Source: an uncultured Sphingorhabdus sp. (GTDB lineage: Bacteria; Pseudomonadota; Alphaproteobacteria; Sphingomonadales; Sphingomonadaceae). From it: a DNA stretch of 54,848 nucleotides. The translations under genes were made by a program, and so were the position numbers. Where the stretch lies: NCBI RefSeq assembly GCF_937872355.1, contig NZ_CALMSV010000135.1, positions 1-54,848 on the forward strand. The letters are read 5' to 3'. Below, one piece after another: positions 18,897-27,444 of the stretch. Below the pieces are notes generated by a model. That model was not told the DNA's origin, did no database searches, and saw only the letters and a program-made list of their open reading frames with translations. Position 1 is the stretch's first letter, and each line of letters opens with the position of its first letter.

Positions 18897-20252
18897 GTGC
18901 AAGACGGCAGCGGCTTGACCACCGACAGCAGCAGCGCGGACATTAGCCGCAAGACCGCCATCTATTATTCCGCCAGCGTCGGCCCGATTGCCATCATGGG
19001 CCTGCCGCTGTCTATCTATCTGCCACCCTATATCAGCGAAGGCGGGGTCGTGGCTGTGGCGCTGGTAGGCCTGATGTTTTCGATTAGCACCTTGTGGGAC
19101 GGCGTGGTCGATCCGCTGATCGGAACGATGATTGATAGGAAATCAAAAGGCGACGCCCCGCACCGCCGTTGGATGGCGATGGCTGCCCTGCCACTGATGC
19201 TTCTCCTTGCGCTTCTGGTGACGGTTGGCGACCGGCTCGATTTCTGGGCGCTGCTGCCGCTGCTGTTACTTTATTATTCCTGCTATAGCCTGTTCGACGT
19301 AGCCCACCTCGCCTGGGGATCGGCGTTGTCCAATGGCAGGTCAGAAGTGAGCGCCCGGCTGTTTGGCGCACGCGAATATAGTGCGAAGCTCGTATTGGTC
19401 ATTGCCTTCGCCGCGCCTGCGCTGGCCCAATATCTGCTGCCTGATATCAGCCTGCAAGGACGCATCATTGCCTATGTCAGCCTCGTTCTGATCGCGATGC
19501 CGCTGGCGTTGATCGCAAACCAAAAGGTGCCTTGCCGGCCCGTGGTCATCGAACCCGGTTTTGGTTGGCGCAGGGAACTCAAGCTGTCCCTGCAATCGCC
19601 CTCGCTGCTGCTGATCATGGCCGTGCACTTTCTCAACGCCTTTGCCTTTGGCGCGATGGCGGCGACCTATATCTTCTTTGCTGAAGCCTATCTCCGGCTC
19701 GATCAATATGGCTCGCTACTGTTGTTCCTCACCTTTGTCGGCGGTGCGATTACGACGCCGCTTTGGGTTTATGCAGCCCGCAAATTGGGCAAGCCCAAGG
19801 GGATGATATTGATGTGCGTAACGCTCGTCCTCCTGCTGATCGGTGGCATGCAGTTACCTCTCGCCGGACAATTGCTGCCATCCGCCGCCTTCACGATCAC
19901 CCTTGGCGGCGCCTTCATGGGTTTGATCTTCATTTTCGGGATGATTGCGGATTATGCCCCTGTCGATGCGCAGATTTGCGGACGTGACCGCACGGCATTC
20001 ATCTTCGCCACCGGCAATTTGATGCAGAAACTGGGCAATGCATTGGCACTCACCCTTTCTTATTCGCTGCTCGGCTATTTCGGTTTCGATGCCACCCGCC
20101 CGCATGAACATGGAGAGGTGGTGCGCAATATCTGGGCGGGCTTGCCAATTGTGGCCTGGGGTATGGCTGCCTTGGTCGCGCTGTTCCTTGTCCGCCAGCC
20201 CTGGGCGCAAGTGCGTCAGTTGCCACTTCCCCACAGGGCCGTGTCGGGTTAG
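18897..20252 (+). CDS. GPH-family (MelB-like) MFS transporter
   Basis: 451 residues with about 12 hydrophobic segments. It belongs to the glycoside-pentoside-hexuronide:cation symporter family. Typical features are the early LPLSIYLPPY segment, STLWDGVVDPLIGTMIDR with the cation-site Asp residues, and LFDVAHLAWGSALS. The start is GTG 18897 with a strong GGAGGAG site 6 bp upstream. An ATG at 18892 is out of frame and stops quickly. The dioxygenase gene begins 9 bp after its stop, so the two form an operon. The substrate is not evident: sugars or sugar derivatives are usual for the family. Confidence 0.9.
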   Translation: MQDGSGLTTDSSSADISRKTAIYYSASVGPIAIMGLPLSIYLPPYISEGGVVAVALVGLMFSISTLWDGVVDPLIGTMIDRKSKGDAPHRRWMAMAALPLMLLLALLVTVGDRLDFWALLPLLLLYYSCYSLFDVAHLAWGSALSNGRSEVSARLFGAREYSAKLVLVIAFAAPALAQYLLPDISLQGRIIAYVSLVLIAMPLALIANQKVPCRPVVIEPGFGWRRELKLSLQSPSLLLIMAVHFLNAFAFGAMAATYIFFAEAYLRLDQYGSLLLFLTFVGGAITTPLWVYAARKLGKPKGMILMCVTLVLLLIGGMQLPLAGQLLPSAAFTITLGGAFMGLIFIFGMIADYAPVDAQICGRDRTAFIFATGNLMQKLGNALALTLSYSLLGYFGFDATRPHEHGEVVRNIWAGLPIVAWGMAALVALFLVRQPWAQVRQLPLPHRAVSG

Positions 20253-20261
20253 GCTGCGGTC

Positions 20262-21119
20262 ATGGAGAGAGAGAATTGGCAAGAGTCGATCGCCGATCCG
20301 GCACGCTTTGCGACGCTGCGCGCACAATATGATCACGACGGCTTTCTGATATTCCCGTCTGTGCTGAGCGCGGAAAAAGTTGCCGCCCTGCGGGCAGAAC
20401 TTGCGCCGCACCTCGAACAGAACATAGCTGGCCGCAATGATTTCGAGGGGCTGAAGACCAACCGCGTCTATGCGATGCTGGCCAAATCGCCGCTCTTTGC
20501 CGACCTCGCCATCCACCCGCTTGTGCTGGCCTTTGCTGAGGCCGAATTGGGCCGCGAGTGCCTGCTCTCCGCCTGCCTTGCGATCAACATCCATCCGGGC
20601 GAAACGGTGCAGCCCTGGCATTATGACGACAGCCATTTCCGCCTGCCACGCCCGCGGGAGTCGCTGGGGCTCAGTGCTTTCTGGACGATCGATGAGACCA
20701 CGGAGGAAAATGGCGCGACAGAAATCCTTCCAGGCAGCCACCTCTGGCCCGAGCAGCAAATAGAAGGCGGCAACACCTTCTCGACATTCAAAGATCGAAC
20801 CGAAAAGAGCCAGGATGACGACCCCGGCGCGCGGCCCGATGCCGTCAAAGCGGTAATGCCATCAGGCTCGCTGATGATCGCAAAGGGCACGTTATGGCAT
20901 CGCGGCGGCGCGAACCGGTCGAACAAGCCGCGGCTCATCGTCACGCCGCAATATTGCCCCGGCTGGACACGCACGCTGGAGAATATGAGCCTCGCCGTCC
21001 CGCCCGAAATTGCCGTGACCTTGCCCGAGCGCGCGCGTGAACTGATCGGCTATTCGATCCATCCGCCTTTCATGGGCTATGTCGACGGCATGCACCCCGC
21101 AAGGCGGCTACCGCACTGA
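20262..21119 (+). CDS. Phytanoyl-CoA dioxygenase (PhyH) family Fe(II)/2-oxoglutarate oxygenase
   Basis: 285 residues with the double-stranded beta-helix fold signature of PhyH proteins. The iron ligands H-x-D are in PWHYDDSHF, the distal His is in LWHRGGANRS, and the 2-oxoglutarate-binding Arg is in NKPRLIV. The N-terminus YDHDGFLIFPSVLSAEKV is the usual PhyH opening. It is translated directly after the GPH transporter, so the substrate may be a compound that transporter imports. PhyH-family enzymes hydroxylate very diverse small molecules and the product cannot be assigned. Its stop lies 9 bp from that of the convergent phytase gene. Confidence 0.9.
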   Translation: MERENWQESIADPARFATLRAQYDHDGFLIFPSVLSAEKVAALRAELAPHLEQNIAGRNDFEGLKTNRVYAMLAKSPLFADLAIHPLVLAFAEAELGRECLLSACLAINIHPGETVQPWHYDDSHFRLPRPRESLGLSAFWTIDETTEENGATEILPGSHLWPEQQIEGGNTFSTFKDRTEKSQDDDPGARPDAVKAVMPSGSLMIAKGTLWHRGGANRSNKPRLIVTPQYCPGWTRTLENMSLAVPPEIAVTLPERARELIGYSIHPPFMGYVDGMHPARRLPH

Positions 21120-21128
21120 GCGCGAAGC

Positions 21129-22202
21129 CTATTTGAGCTTGAGCGCTTTCAGCACGTCTGCCCATGCGACATATTTGAAGTTCTGCGTCTCAGGGGCGTT
21201 ATCGCCATCCTGCACGACAAACAGGCCGCCCGGATAATCTGGTCCAAAATCGCCCAGAACCAGTTCCAGCCCGTCGGTTTCCTGAACACCGTCGACCATG
21301 CCATCGCTAATGCGGAAGCGACCGAGATAGCGACCGTCCTTTAGGCGGTAGAGCGTATAGGCATAGTCGCCCTGGCTCGACGCGATCAGATAGCCGCCAC
21401 TTTTGCCTGACGGCGCAATGGCCAGTCCTTCGGCATCGGCGACCAGCCTCTTGCCATCGGTGCGGCCAAGCCGTTTGGGCTTTTTCGAACCATTGGGCCG
21501 GGCATCGAAACGCCACAGGCCGACATCCTCTTCGGCCACATAGAGCAGGCCGGTGCGATCATCGACGACGCAGCCTTCCGATTGGGTGCCCAGCTTCATG
21601 CTGCGCACGACCTTGCCGGTCGGCTGTGCTCCGCGAAGGTCGAGTTCGACCTGATCGATGCGGCCATCCTTGAGGAAAAGGAAAGCATAGACCTGACCGT
21701 TACTTTTGCGCTGCCAAAGGCACATGCCATAGGCCTCGCCGGGACCAACCGGCAGGCTGCCGATCGGGATCAGCTTCTGCGCAGCGGTGTCCAGCGTGAA
21801 CAGCGCCGCTGCGGCATTGCCCTCATCACGCCGGTCGCTGGCGACGACGAGCACCGAAGGTTTTCCATTGACCAGCACATTGGCGCGCAGGTCGACATTA
21901 TTGAGGCGCGGCGAGGGGGTGAACGAGACCGCCTTGCCGGTCATGTCGAACACATGGATGCCAGCCTTCTTGTCGGTGCCGACCACAAGGCTTTTCGCCG
22001 GGTCGCTCGGGTGCCGCCAGATTGCCGGATCATCCGCCGCGTCATCGGCCGTGCCAACGGGCGTGGTTTCCGCCCGCGCCTGCACCGATTTGGCCGGCAG
22101 CGCCTTTGCAATCAACTGTTCAACCGGGATTTCCACCTCATCCTGGGCGATGGCCGGTACAGCCAGAGACGCCGCTGCGAGAATTGTCAGGGCGCGCACC
22201 AT
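21129..22202 (-). CDS. Beta-propeller phytase (3-phytase)
   Basis: 357 residues with a cleavable signal peptide (TILAAASLAVPAIAQ). Releases phosphate from phytate in the periplasm or outside the cell, using calcium. Family marks: DDPAIWRHPSDPAKSLVVGT, KKAGIHVFDMTGK, RLNNVDLR, then acidic calcium-site loops (GPGEAYGMCLW, SEGCVVDDRTGLLYVAEED, DAEGLAIA) across six blades. Its ATG overlaps the stop of the upstream receptor gene by one base (TGATG), indicating translational coupling. Beta-propeller phytases are commonly encoded next to TonB-dependent receptors. A Pho box precedes the operon, which supports a role in phosphate scavenging. Confidence 0.94.
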   Translation of the reverse strand: MVRALTILAAASLAVPAIAQDEVEIPVEQLIAKALPAKSVQARAETTPVGTADDAADDPAIWRHPSDPAKSLVVGTDKKAGIHVFDMTGKAVSFTPSPRLNNVDLRANVLVNGKPSVLVVASDRRDEGNAAAALFTLDTAAQKLIPIGSLPVGPGEAYGMCLWQRKSNGQVYAFLFLKDGRIDQVELDLRGAQPTGKVVRSMKLGTQSEGCVVDDRTGLLYVAEEDVGLWRFDARPNGSKKPKRLGRTDGKRLVADAEGLAIAPSGKSGGYLIASSQGDYAYTLYRLKDGRYLGRFRISDGMVDGVQETDGLELVLGDFGPDYPGGLFVVQDGDNAPETQNFKYVAWADVLKALKLK

Positions 22203-24559
22203 CAGAATGCCAACCGCGCCATGACCTGGAACACCGGACCCGCTTCCTCGGCCTCCAGCTCATATTCGTCAAAATCGCGGGCAAGCTGATCGGCAATGGT
22301 GGTGAATTTGTTGAAGCGCTCACGCTTTTTGCCGTTCAGCAGGTTCGATCCGACCGCACGGATAGTGAAGCTTTCACCAAACCGCTTTTCGACGAACAGT
22401 TCGAGGTCTGCACCATAAGAGGTGAAAATCTCTTCACCCACAATTCGGTCGAACGCCCCGCCTTGCTTGCGATAGGTGGCGCCGAAAGCAGCCCCCAATT
22501 TCGGCAGATCCTGGATGAAGCCGAAATTGTAGACATATTTAGATTGGCCATTGAAGCGGCGCTTGCCTTCAAAGTCGGTGATTTCGCTGTCGAGCAGCGA
22601 GAAGTTGCCGAAGATGCCGGTGTTTTCGAGGCCGATGAAACCAAGGTTGGTCGAAAGGTCGAATTCGATGCCGTAAACCTTGCCGTCACCGGTGTTTTGC
22701 GGCTGCAGCACAAAAGTTCCGGGGCCTTCCGAACCCTCGGTTCCGGTGTTGGCGAGTTCGATGAGATCGCTGACCTTGCGGTAGAACAGGTTGACGCCCA
22801 CCACGCCGGTACGGCCGATACGATGCTCATAGCCCAGATCACCACCCCATGCAGTTTCAGGGCGCAGCGCCGGATTGCCGAGCAGGTCATTGTCGCCCAG
22901 TTCTGCCTCCAGCAGGGCAGGCGAGAGGAAATCAAGCCGCGGACGACGGTTGGTACGCGCGACTGATGCAGTGATCCGGCCGCCATTTTGAAGGTCAATC
23001 TTCAGCGACGCCGAAGGCAACAGGAAGGAATAGTCATTGGACTGCTCGGCAAGCGCAGGTGCAACCGTCAGATCGTCCACTGAAAAATCGGTGCTTTCAT
23101 AGCGTACCCCGGCAAGGAAAGTCAGGTTGCCCGATTTGCCTTCGATTTCGGCATACAGATCGCGCCGGTCTTCCTCTATGATGTTGAGGCCGCCGGGGGG
23201 CGACAAAAGCGGATCAGGAACCGTTGCAAATTGCGTCGGATTGGCTGCCTGCTGATTCCATATATGGGCGGCTGTGGTCAGGTTGAAGCGGTTCCGGTCT
23301 TCAGCGATGCTCGTGTCGCGATCCTTGTTTTGCACGAACCCACCGACAATCAGTTTGACGTCGTCTGAAAGGTCAAAGGCATGTTCGAGGTTGAACGACA
23401 GTTCCTTGTCGGTGATCCGGCGCGCGGTGACATCGCCGGTGAAGCGCGGCGTCGTCCGGTCGAAATCGATCTCATATTCTGTCTCGTCCTGCGCATCGTC
23501 AAAACGTGAATAGCCGACCTTGAACTTGGTTTCGCCGAGCGACCATCGATGCGCCAGCTTGCCCGAAAGGCTGAAACTTTCCTGCTCAATGTCGTTCACA
23601 TTGGCATTGTCGGTCAAAAGGTTGCCGGCGGGCGTCCCGCGTACCGAGCCATTGATGTTGGTCGGGTGGTTATATTCGAAGGAACGTTCGGTTTCGGTTC
23701 GATCGGTTTTGACATAATAGCCCGCCAGTTCGAAATCGGTGGTTTCGCCATCAATGTCATAGGATGCGTTGAAGGTATAATCGGTGCCGTCGCGGGTATC
23801 GGTCTGGTCTTCACGATTGTCGAAATCGTCGGTGGCGTAATCGGGGTTATTTTCTGGCGAATCCGAATAGCGGAAGCTTGATTTGAGCTTCGGATTGTAC
23901 CGCCCCTGCACATTGGCACCGAGCAGGATACGGCCCGGGCCGAGGGCACCGCCAAATACCGCTCCGACGCTGGGTTTCACCTCGCCATCGTCAAAGAACA
24001 GCGCACCCCCGCGCACATAGCCGCCATCCAGCTGATAGCCGTCACGCAAGACGATGTTGAGTGTACCGGCAACGGCATCGCCGGTTCGGCGCGCCGATGA
24101 GGAGCGAACGATCTCAACCTGCTTAATGAGTTCGGCGGGAATGCGGTCGAGGAAGAAGGAACGGTCGGCGTTCGAACCCGGCACCTTTTCGCCGTTTATC
24201 AGTATCTGCGTATAGCCCGGCTCAAGCCCGCGCAAGCGCGCTCCATCGCTTTCGATCACATCCGACAGGAAGGTGACCGAAGGCACGCGCTTGAGCGCAT
24301 CGCCAGCGGTCAGCGGTTCGAAGCGCTGGAAATATTGTTCATCATAAACAAGGATTGGTTCAGCTGCATCGTCACGGTTGCGATAACCAATCTGCCCCTG
24401 CACCACGATCTCGCGCGCGGTCTGGATGCCTTCACCGCCTTCATCGACCGGAGCGACCTCTTCCTGTGCCATTGCAGGCGATGCCAGCAATGCAGCGCCC
24501 GCCAGAAGCAGGTTACGAATACGGAAAGCGCGACCGGTTTGATGATGATTGAATTGCAT
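22202..24559 (-). CDS. TonB-dependent receptor, phytase-linked
   Basis: 785-residue outer-membrane receptor. It has the signal peptide LLLAGAALLASPAMA, an energy-coupling region (REIVVQGQIGYRNRDDAAEP), a plug domain (GLEPGYTQILINGEKVPG; ELIKQVEIVRSSSARRTGDA) and a barrel ending QVMARLAF with terminal Phe. The gene is translationally coupled to the phytase downstream. I infer uptake of phytate, inositol phosphates or their metal chelates. It belongs to a different branch from the receptor at 16.4 kb: the plug and barrel show little similarity. The four-unit Pho box begins 49 bp upstream of the start codon. Confidence 0.94.
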   Translation of the reverse strand: MQFNHHQTGRAFRIRNLLLAGAALLASPAMAQEEVAPVDEGGEGIQTAREIVVQGQIGYRNRDDAAEPILVYDEQYFQRFEPLTAGDALKRVPSVTFLSDVIESDGARLRGLEPGYTQILINGEKVPGSNADRSFFLDRIPAELIKQVEIVRSSSARRTGDAVAGTLNIVLRDGYQLDGGYVRGGALFFDDGEVKPSVGAVFGGALGPGRILLGANVQGRYNPKLKSSFRYSDSPENNPDYATDDFDNREDQTDTRDGTDYTFNASYDIDGETTDFELAGYYVKTDRTETERSFEYNHPTNINGSVRGTPAGNLLTDNANVNDIEQESFSLSGKLAHRWSLGETKFKVGYSRFDDAQDETEYEIDFDRTTPRFTGDVTARRITDKELSFNLEHAFDLSDDVKLIVGGFVQNKDRDTSIAEDRNRFNLTTAAHIWNQQAANPTQFATVPDPLLSPPGGLNIIEEDRRDLYAEIEGKSGNLTFLAGVRYESTDFSVDDLTVAPALAEQSNDYSFLLPSASLKIDLQNGGRITASVARTNRRPRLDFLSPALLEAELGDNDLLGNPALRPETAWGGDLGYEHRIGRTGVVGVNLFYRKVSDLIELANTGTEGSEGPGTFVLQPQNTGDGKVYGIEFDLSTNLGFIGLENTGIFGNFSLLDSEITDFEGKRRFNGQSKYVYNFGFIQDLPKLGAAFGATYRKQGGAFDRIVGEEIFTSYGADLELFVEKRFGESFTIRAVGSNLLNGKKRERFNKFTTIADQLARDFDEYELEAEEAGPVFQVMARLAF

Positions 24560-24608
24560 GTCTTTGCCCCATTCAGCGTTAGTGATGGGGCGCCGCTAAC
24601 CGCGCATT

Positions 24609-24648
24609 GTGAAAGCTTGACGATGTTTCGGCGACACTTTGGTGACAT
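24609..24648 (-). promoter_or_regulatory. Tandem Pho box (PhoB binding sites) of the receptor-phytase operon
   Basis: Read on the minus strand, four 7-mers lie in direct repeat with 4-bp spacers (11-bp period): ATGTCAC (24648-24642), GTGTCGC (24637-24631), ACATCGT (24626-24620) and CTTTCAC (24615-24609). This matches the CTGTCAT/CTTTCAC-type Pho box, where PhoB dimers bind 7-bp half-sites separated by 4 bp. The location 49 bp upstream of the receptor start fits a box replacing the -35 element. The inner units are degenerate; the outer ones match best. Confidence 0.72.
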
Positions 24649-24830
24649 AATAAGTGCAGTTGTGCGTTCCGTTCTCACTTGCCCCGGGCTACATCAGCTT
24701 CACGCTTGCGACTCCGCGAAATCGGCGCTAAAGGCCTAGTCTTTCCGAAATCGGAACCTATATCGCTCCCGGCCTGAAACCGAGAGCGATGGCGGCTATC
24801 CGGTGGGCGCGATTACAGGAAGCAAGCAAA

Positions 24831-25028
24831 ATGGCAAAAACCAGCCCCGGTGAATTCATTCGTCAGGTGCGTGCCGAAATCGGCAAGGTCGTGTGGCCGA
24901 CCCGTGCGGAAACCACACAGACCGCGATCATGGTGCTGATTATGACGATCATTCTTGCCGTCTTCTTCCTGGGCGTCGACGCCTTTTTCAACATGGTCGT
25001 AAAAGGCCTGTTGAGCTTCGCGCAATAA
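24831..25028 (+). CDS. secE: Preprotein translocase subunit SecE
   Basis: 65-residue single-membrane-span subunit of the SecYEG channel. The conserved amphipathic part IRQVRAEIGKVVWPTRAETTQT precedes the transmembrane helix IMVLIMTIILAVFFLGVDAFF. ATG 24831 has AGGAAG 8 bp upstream; an in-frame ATG at 24789 would add 14 non-conserved residues. nusG follows 33 bp later. A possible promoter (TTGCGA, 17 bp, TAAAGG) lies in the 270-bp region shared with the divergent receptor operon. Confidence 0.97.
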   Translation: MAKTSPGEFIRQVRAEIGKVVWPTRAETTQTAIMVLIMTIILAVFFLGVDAFFNMVVKGLLSFAQ

Positions 25029-25061
25029 TTCCACGAACGTTCAGGCCGAAAGACAGACAAC

Positions 25062-25598
25062 ATGGCACGCTGGTACATCATCCACGCTTATTCGGGTTTC
25101 GAAAACAAGGTTCGCGACCAGATCCTCGCTGAAGCGGAACGCAAGGGCCTTTCCGCGCTCGTCGAATCGGTTGAAGTGCCTACGGAGCAGGTTACCGAAG
25201 TTCGCCGTGGCAAGAAGGTGAAGGCCGAGCGCAAATTCTTCCCCGGCTATGTGCTGGCGAAGCTGAACATGAATGACGATGTCTATCACCTCGTCAAGAA
25301 CACTCCCAAGGTGACCGGCTTCCTCGGCGCGAACAACAAGCCGCAGCCGATCAGCGAAGCCGAAGCAGCACGCATCCTCAACACCAAGGAAGAACTGGCC
25401 GCCGCGCCGAAGAAGCGCGTCGCAGTCGATTACGAAATCGGCGATCAGGTGAAGGTGATGAGCGGACCGTTCGCCAGCTTCAACGGCGTGGTCGAGGAAC
25501 TGGATTTCGACAAGAACCGCGTCAAGGTTTCGGTCTCGATCTTTGGCCGTGCAACACCTGTCGAACTCGATTTCGAAGAAGTCGAATTGATGAAATGA
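25062..25598 (+). CDS. nusG: Transcription termination/antitermination protein NusG
   Basis: 178 residues. The NGN domain opens [21 protein letters not shown], includes [18 protein letters not shown], and is followed by a linker. The C-terminal KOW domain contains [22 protein letters not shown]. NusG binds RNA polymerase, increases processivity, and couples to ribosomes and Rho. It forms an operon with secE, and the run to rplK is interrupted by 5.8 kb of unrelated genes. Confidence 0.98.
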   Translation: MARWYIIHAYSGFENKVRDQILAEAERKGLSALVESVEVPTEQVTEVRRGKKVKAERKFFPGYVLAKLNMNDDVYHLVKNTPKVTGFLGANNKPQPISEAEAARILNTKEELAAAPKKRVAVDYEIGDQVKVMSGPFASFNGVVEELDFDKNRVKVSVSIFGRATPVELDFEEVELMK

Positions 25599-25698
25599 CT
25601 CGCTTTAGACTTGGTTCGTAGCGCCTCCGAAGACAGGACTCGGACGAAGTTATAAAAGGCAGGTTGCAGTCAAAGTGCATATCTTGGAAGGAGGGGAT

Positions 25699-27255
25699 GT
25701 GCTCGCGGTGACTCCACAAAGATTCGGCATCCTGCAGCAAGTGTTGCTTCTGCTGGCGCTGTGCTGTGCTATACTGACGCCCGCGTCGGCACAAACACCG
25801 TCGGTTGTCGAAGAGTTGCAACTGGTCACCGAAGATGCCGACCAGACTTCGTTCATCCTCCGCTTTTCGCCGCAGGAGCCGCAGGCTTCCCCGCTGAACA
25901 CCGACCCCAGCCGCCCTGCGGTTGCCATGCGTGCAACGTTGCGGGCGCCACGCGTGGCCGAGTTCCACCGTTACCGGGGGCTGGTGCGTTCGGCCCGGTT
26001 TGAAACGACCGCAGGCAGCTTGGTTCTCCGTTTCGAAACCGGCGGTCCGGCAAGCGTTTCGGTGCAGCCTGCAGGTAACAAGGCATTGCAGATTCGTGTC
26101 GAACGTGTGTCCGTCGAGGAAGCAACCGGCACGCGTCCAATCGGATCGCAGAATGAGGCCGTCTACAAGGCCAGCGACCTTAGCGCTGCACAAGGTGCGA
26201 GTGAAGGCGACAGCTATGAACTCATCCCGCTCAAATATGCCGATGTCAGCGAGATTATCGGGCTGCTGGTAGAAGGCGCGACGGCCGAACCCAATAATGT
26301 CTTCATCCGTCGCGAGCCGGGCTTTGGATCGCCTGGCAGCAACAGCCAGGGCAATTATTTCAACCCGCCGCAACAGCAGCAGGAAGCCCAAAAACCGCTC
26401 GGCCAATCCTTTGGTAATGGCATAGCGATCGACCGGCGGCTGAACGCGATATGGGTCACTGGCTCGTCAGAAAAAATCGCCCGTATCAAGGAGCAGATTG
26501 CGATGATCGACGTACCCGTCGATAGCGTGATCCTGGAAACCCAGTTTGTCGAACTGACCGAACAGGGCGCCAAGAATCTGGGCATCGATCTGAACAATAA
26601 TGCAGGACAACTGGCAGTCGGCACATTGCAGACCGGATCCTTCCTGCCCTTTGGTGTCGATCCTAACGACGTCTTGCCCTCTGGCGCGTTGCAGGCCGCC
26701 ATTTATGCACAGGTCGAACGCGGCGAAGGACGTATCGTCTCGCGTCCAAGAATTGCCGCCCAAAGTGGCTCGACCGCAAAAATCATCACTGGCGATGCGC
26801 TACCGATCCTGACGGCGATCACACTTTCGGGCGTCAACGGCGTATCGCAACAAGTGCAATATGTGAATGTTGGCGTTACCCTGCAGATTGCTCCCCGCGT
26901 ATCGGCCGATGGTTTCGTCACGTCGCAAATCTATGGCGTGGTTTCGTCGGTGACCGGCTTCTCGCAAGGCTATCCGACAATCAGCCAGCGCGAGGCCGAG
27001 ACCTCAGCATCTGTCCGTGACGGTGAAACCTTTGTCGTCGGTGGACTGACACAGGAAAACGTCATCACCAACAAATCCAAGGTGCCGTTGCTGGGCGATA
27101 TCCCGCTGGTTGGGAATCTGTTCAAACTCGAACGCTCAACCCGCAGCAAGACCGAGCTTTACATCGTGATCACGCCGCACATTGTGCGCCATCGCCGTTT
27201 TCAACCCGAGCAGGCGCAGGATATAATTGGAACAACCGAGAATATGCCAAACTGA
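25699..27255 (+). CDS. Orphan secretin (type II/III secretion or PilQ-like)
   Basis: Outer-membrane secretin family, 518 residues from GTG 25699. The frame is open from GTG 25675, but a strong AAGGAGG at 25688-25694 points to 25699 or GTG 25708. The signal peptide is LQQVLLLLALCCAILTPASA. An N-terminal beta domain (about 45-150) is followed by a NolW-like domain (YELIPLKYADVSEIIGLLVEGA) with a Gln-rich linker, then the secretin core (VDSVILETQFVELTE; GEGRIVSRPRIAAQSGSTA; VGVTLQIAPRVSADG; KVPLLGDIPLVGNLF; ELYIVITPHIV). No pilus or type II secretion partners lie nearby. Pore function is well supported; its system is not. Confidence 0.9.
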   Translation: MLAVTPQRFGILQQVLLLLALCCAILTPASAQTPSVVEELQLVTEDADQTSFILRFSPQEPQASPLNTDPSRPAVAMRATLRAPRVAEFHRYRGLVRSARFETTAGSLVLRFETGGPASVSVQPAGNKALQIRVERVSVEEATGTRPIGSQNEAVYKASDLSAAQGASEGDSYELIPLKYADVSEIIGLLVEGATAEPNNVFIRREPGFGSPGSNSQGNYFNPPQQQQEAQKPLGQSFGNGIAIDRRLNAIWVTGSSEKIARIKEQIAMIDVPVDSVILETQFVELTEQGAKNLGIDLNNNAGQLAVGTLQTGSFLPFGVDPNDVLPSGALQAAIYAQVERGEGRIVSRPRIAAQSGSTAKIITGDALPILTAITLSGVNGVSQQVQYVNVGVTLQIAPRVSADGFVTSQIYGVVSSVTGFSQGYPTISQREAETSASVRDGETFVVGGLTQENVITNKSKVPLLGDIPLVGNLFKLERSTRSKTELYIVITPHIVRHRRFQPEQAQDIIGTTENMPN

Positions 27256-27444
27256 AAAAGGGTATGTTTTCCTTTACTTGCGAATCATGTTTCACAGGCA
27301 AGTAACCTTATTGCAAACAACTTGTGTAAAATAATTTGCGGGCGTCATTTTCATACTCGACAGCCCGGCTCGGGTTAGTAATCTCTACCTCGATTTCCGC
27401 TTCGATTGCAGCAAGCGGACTTCAATGCTGGGGAGAATGATTTT

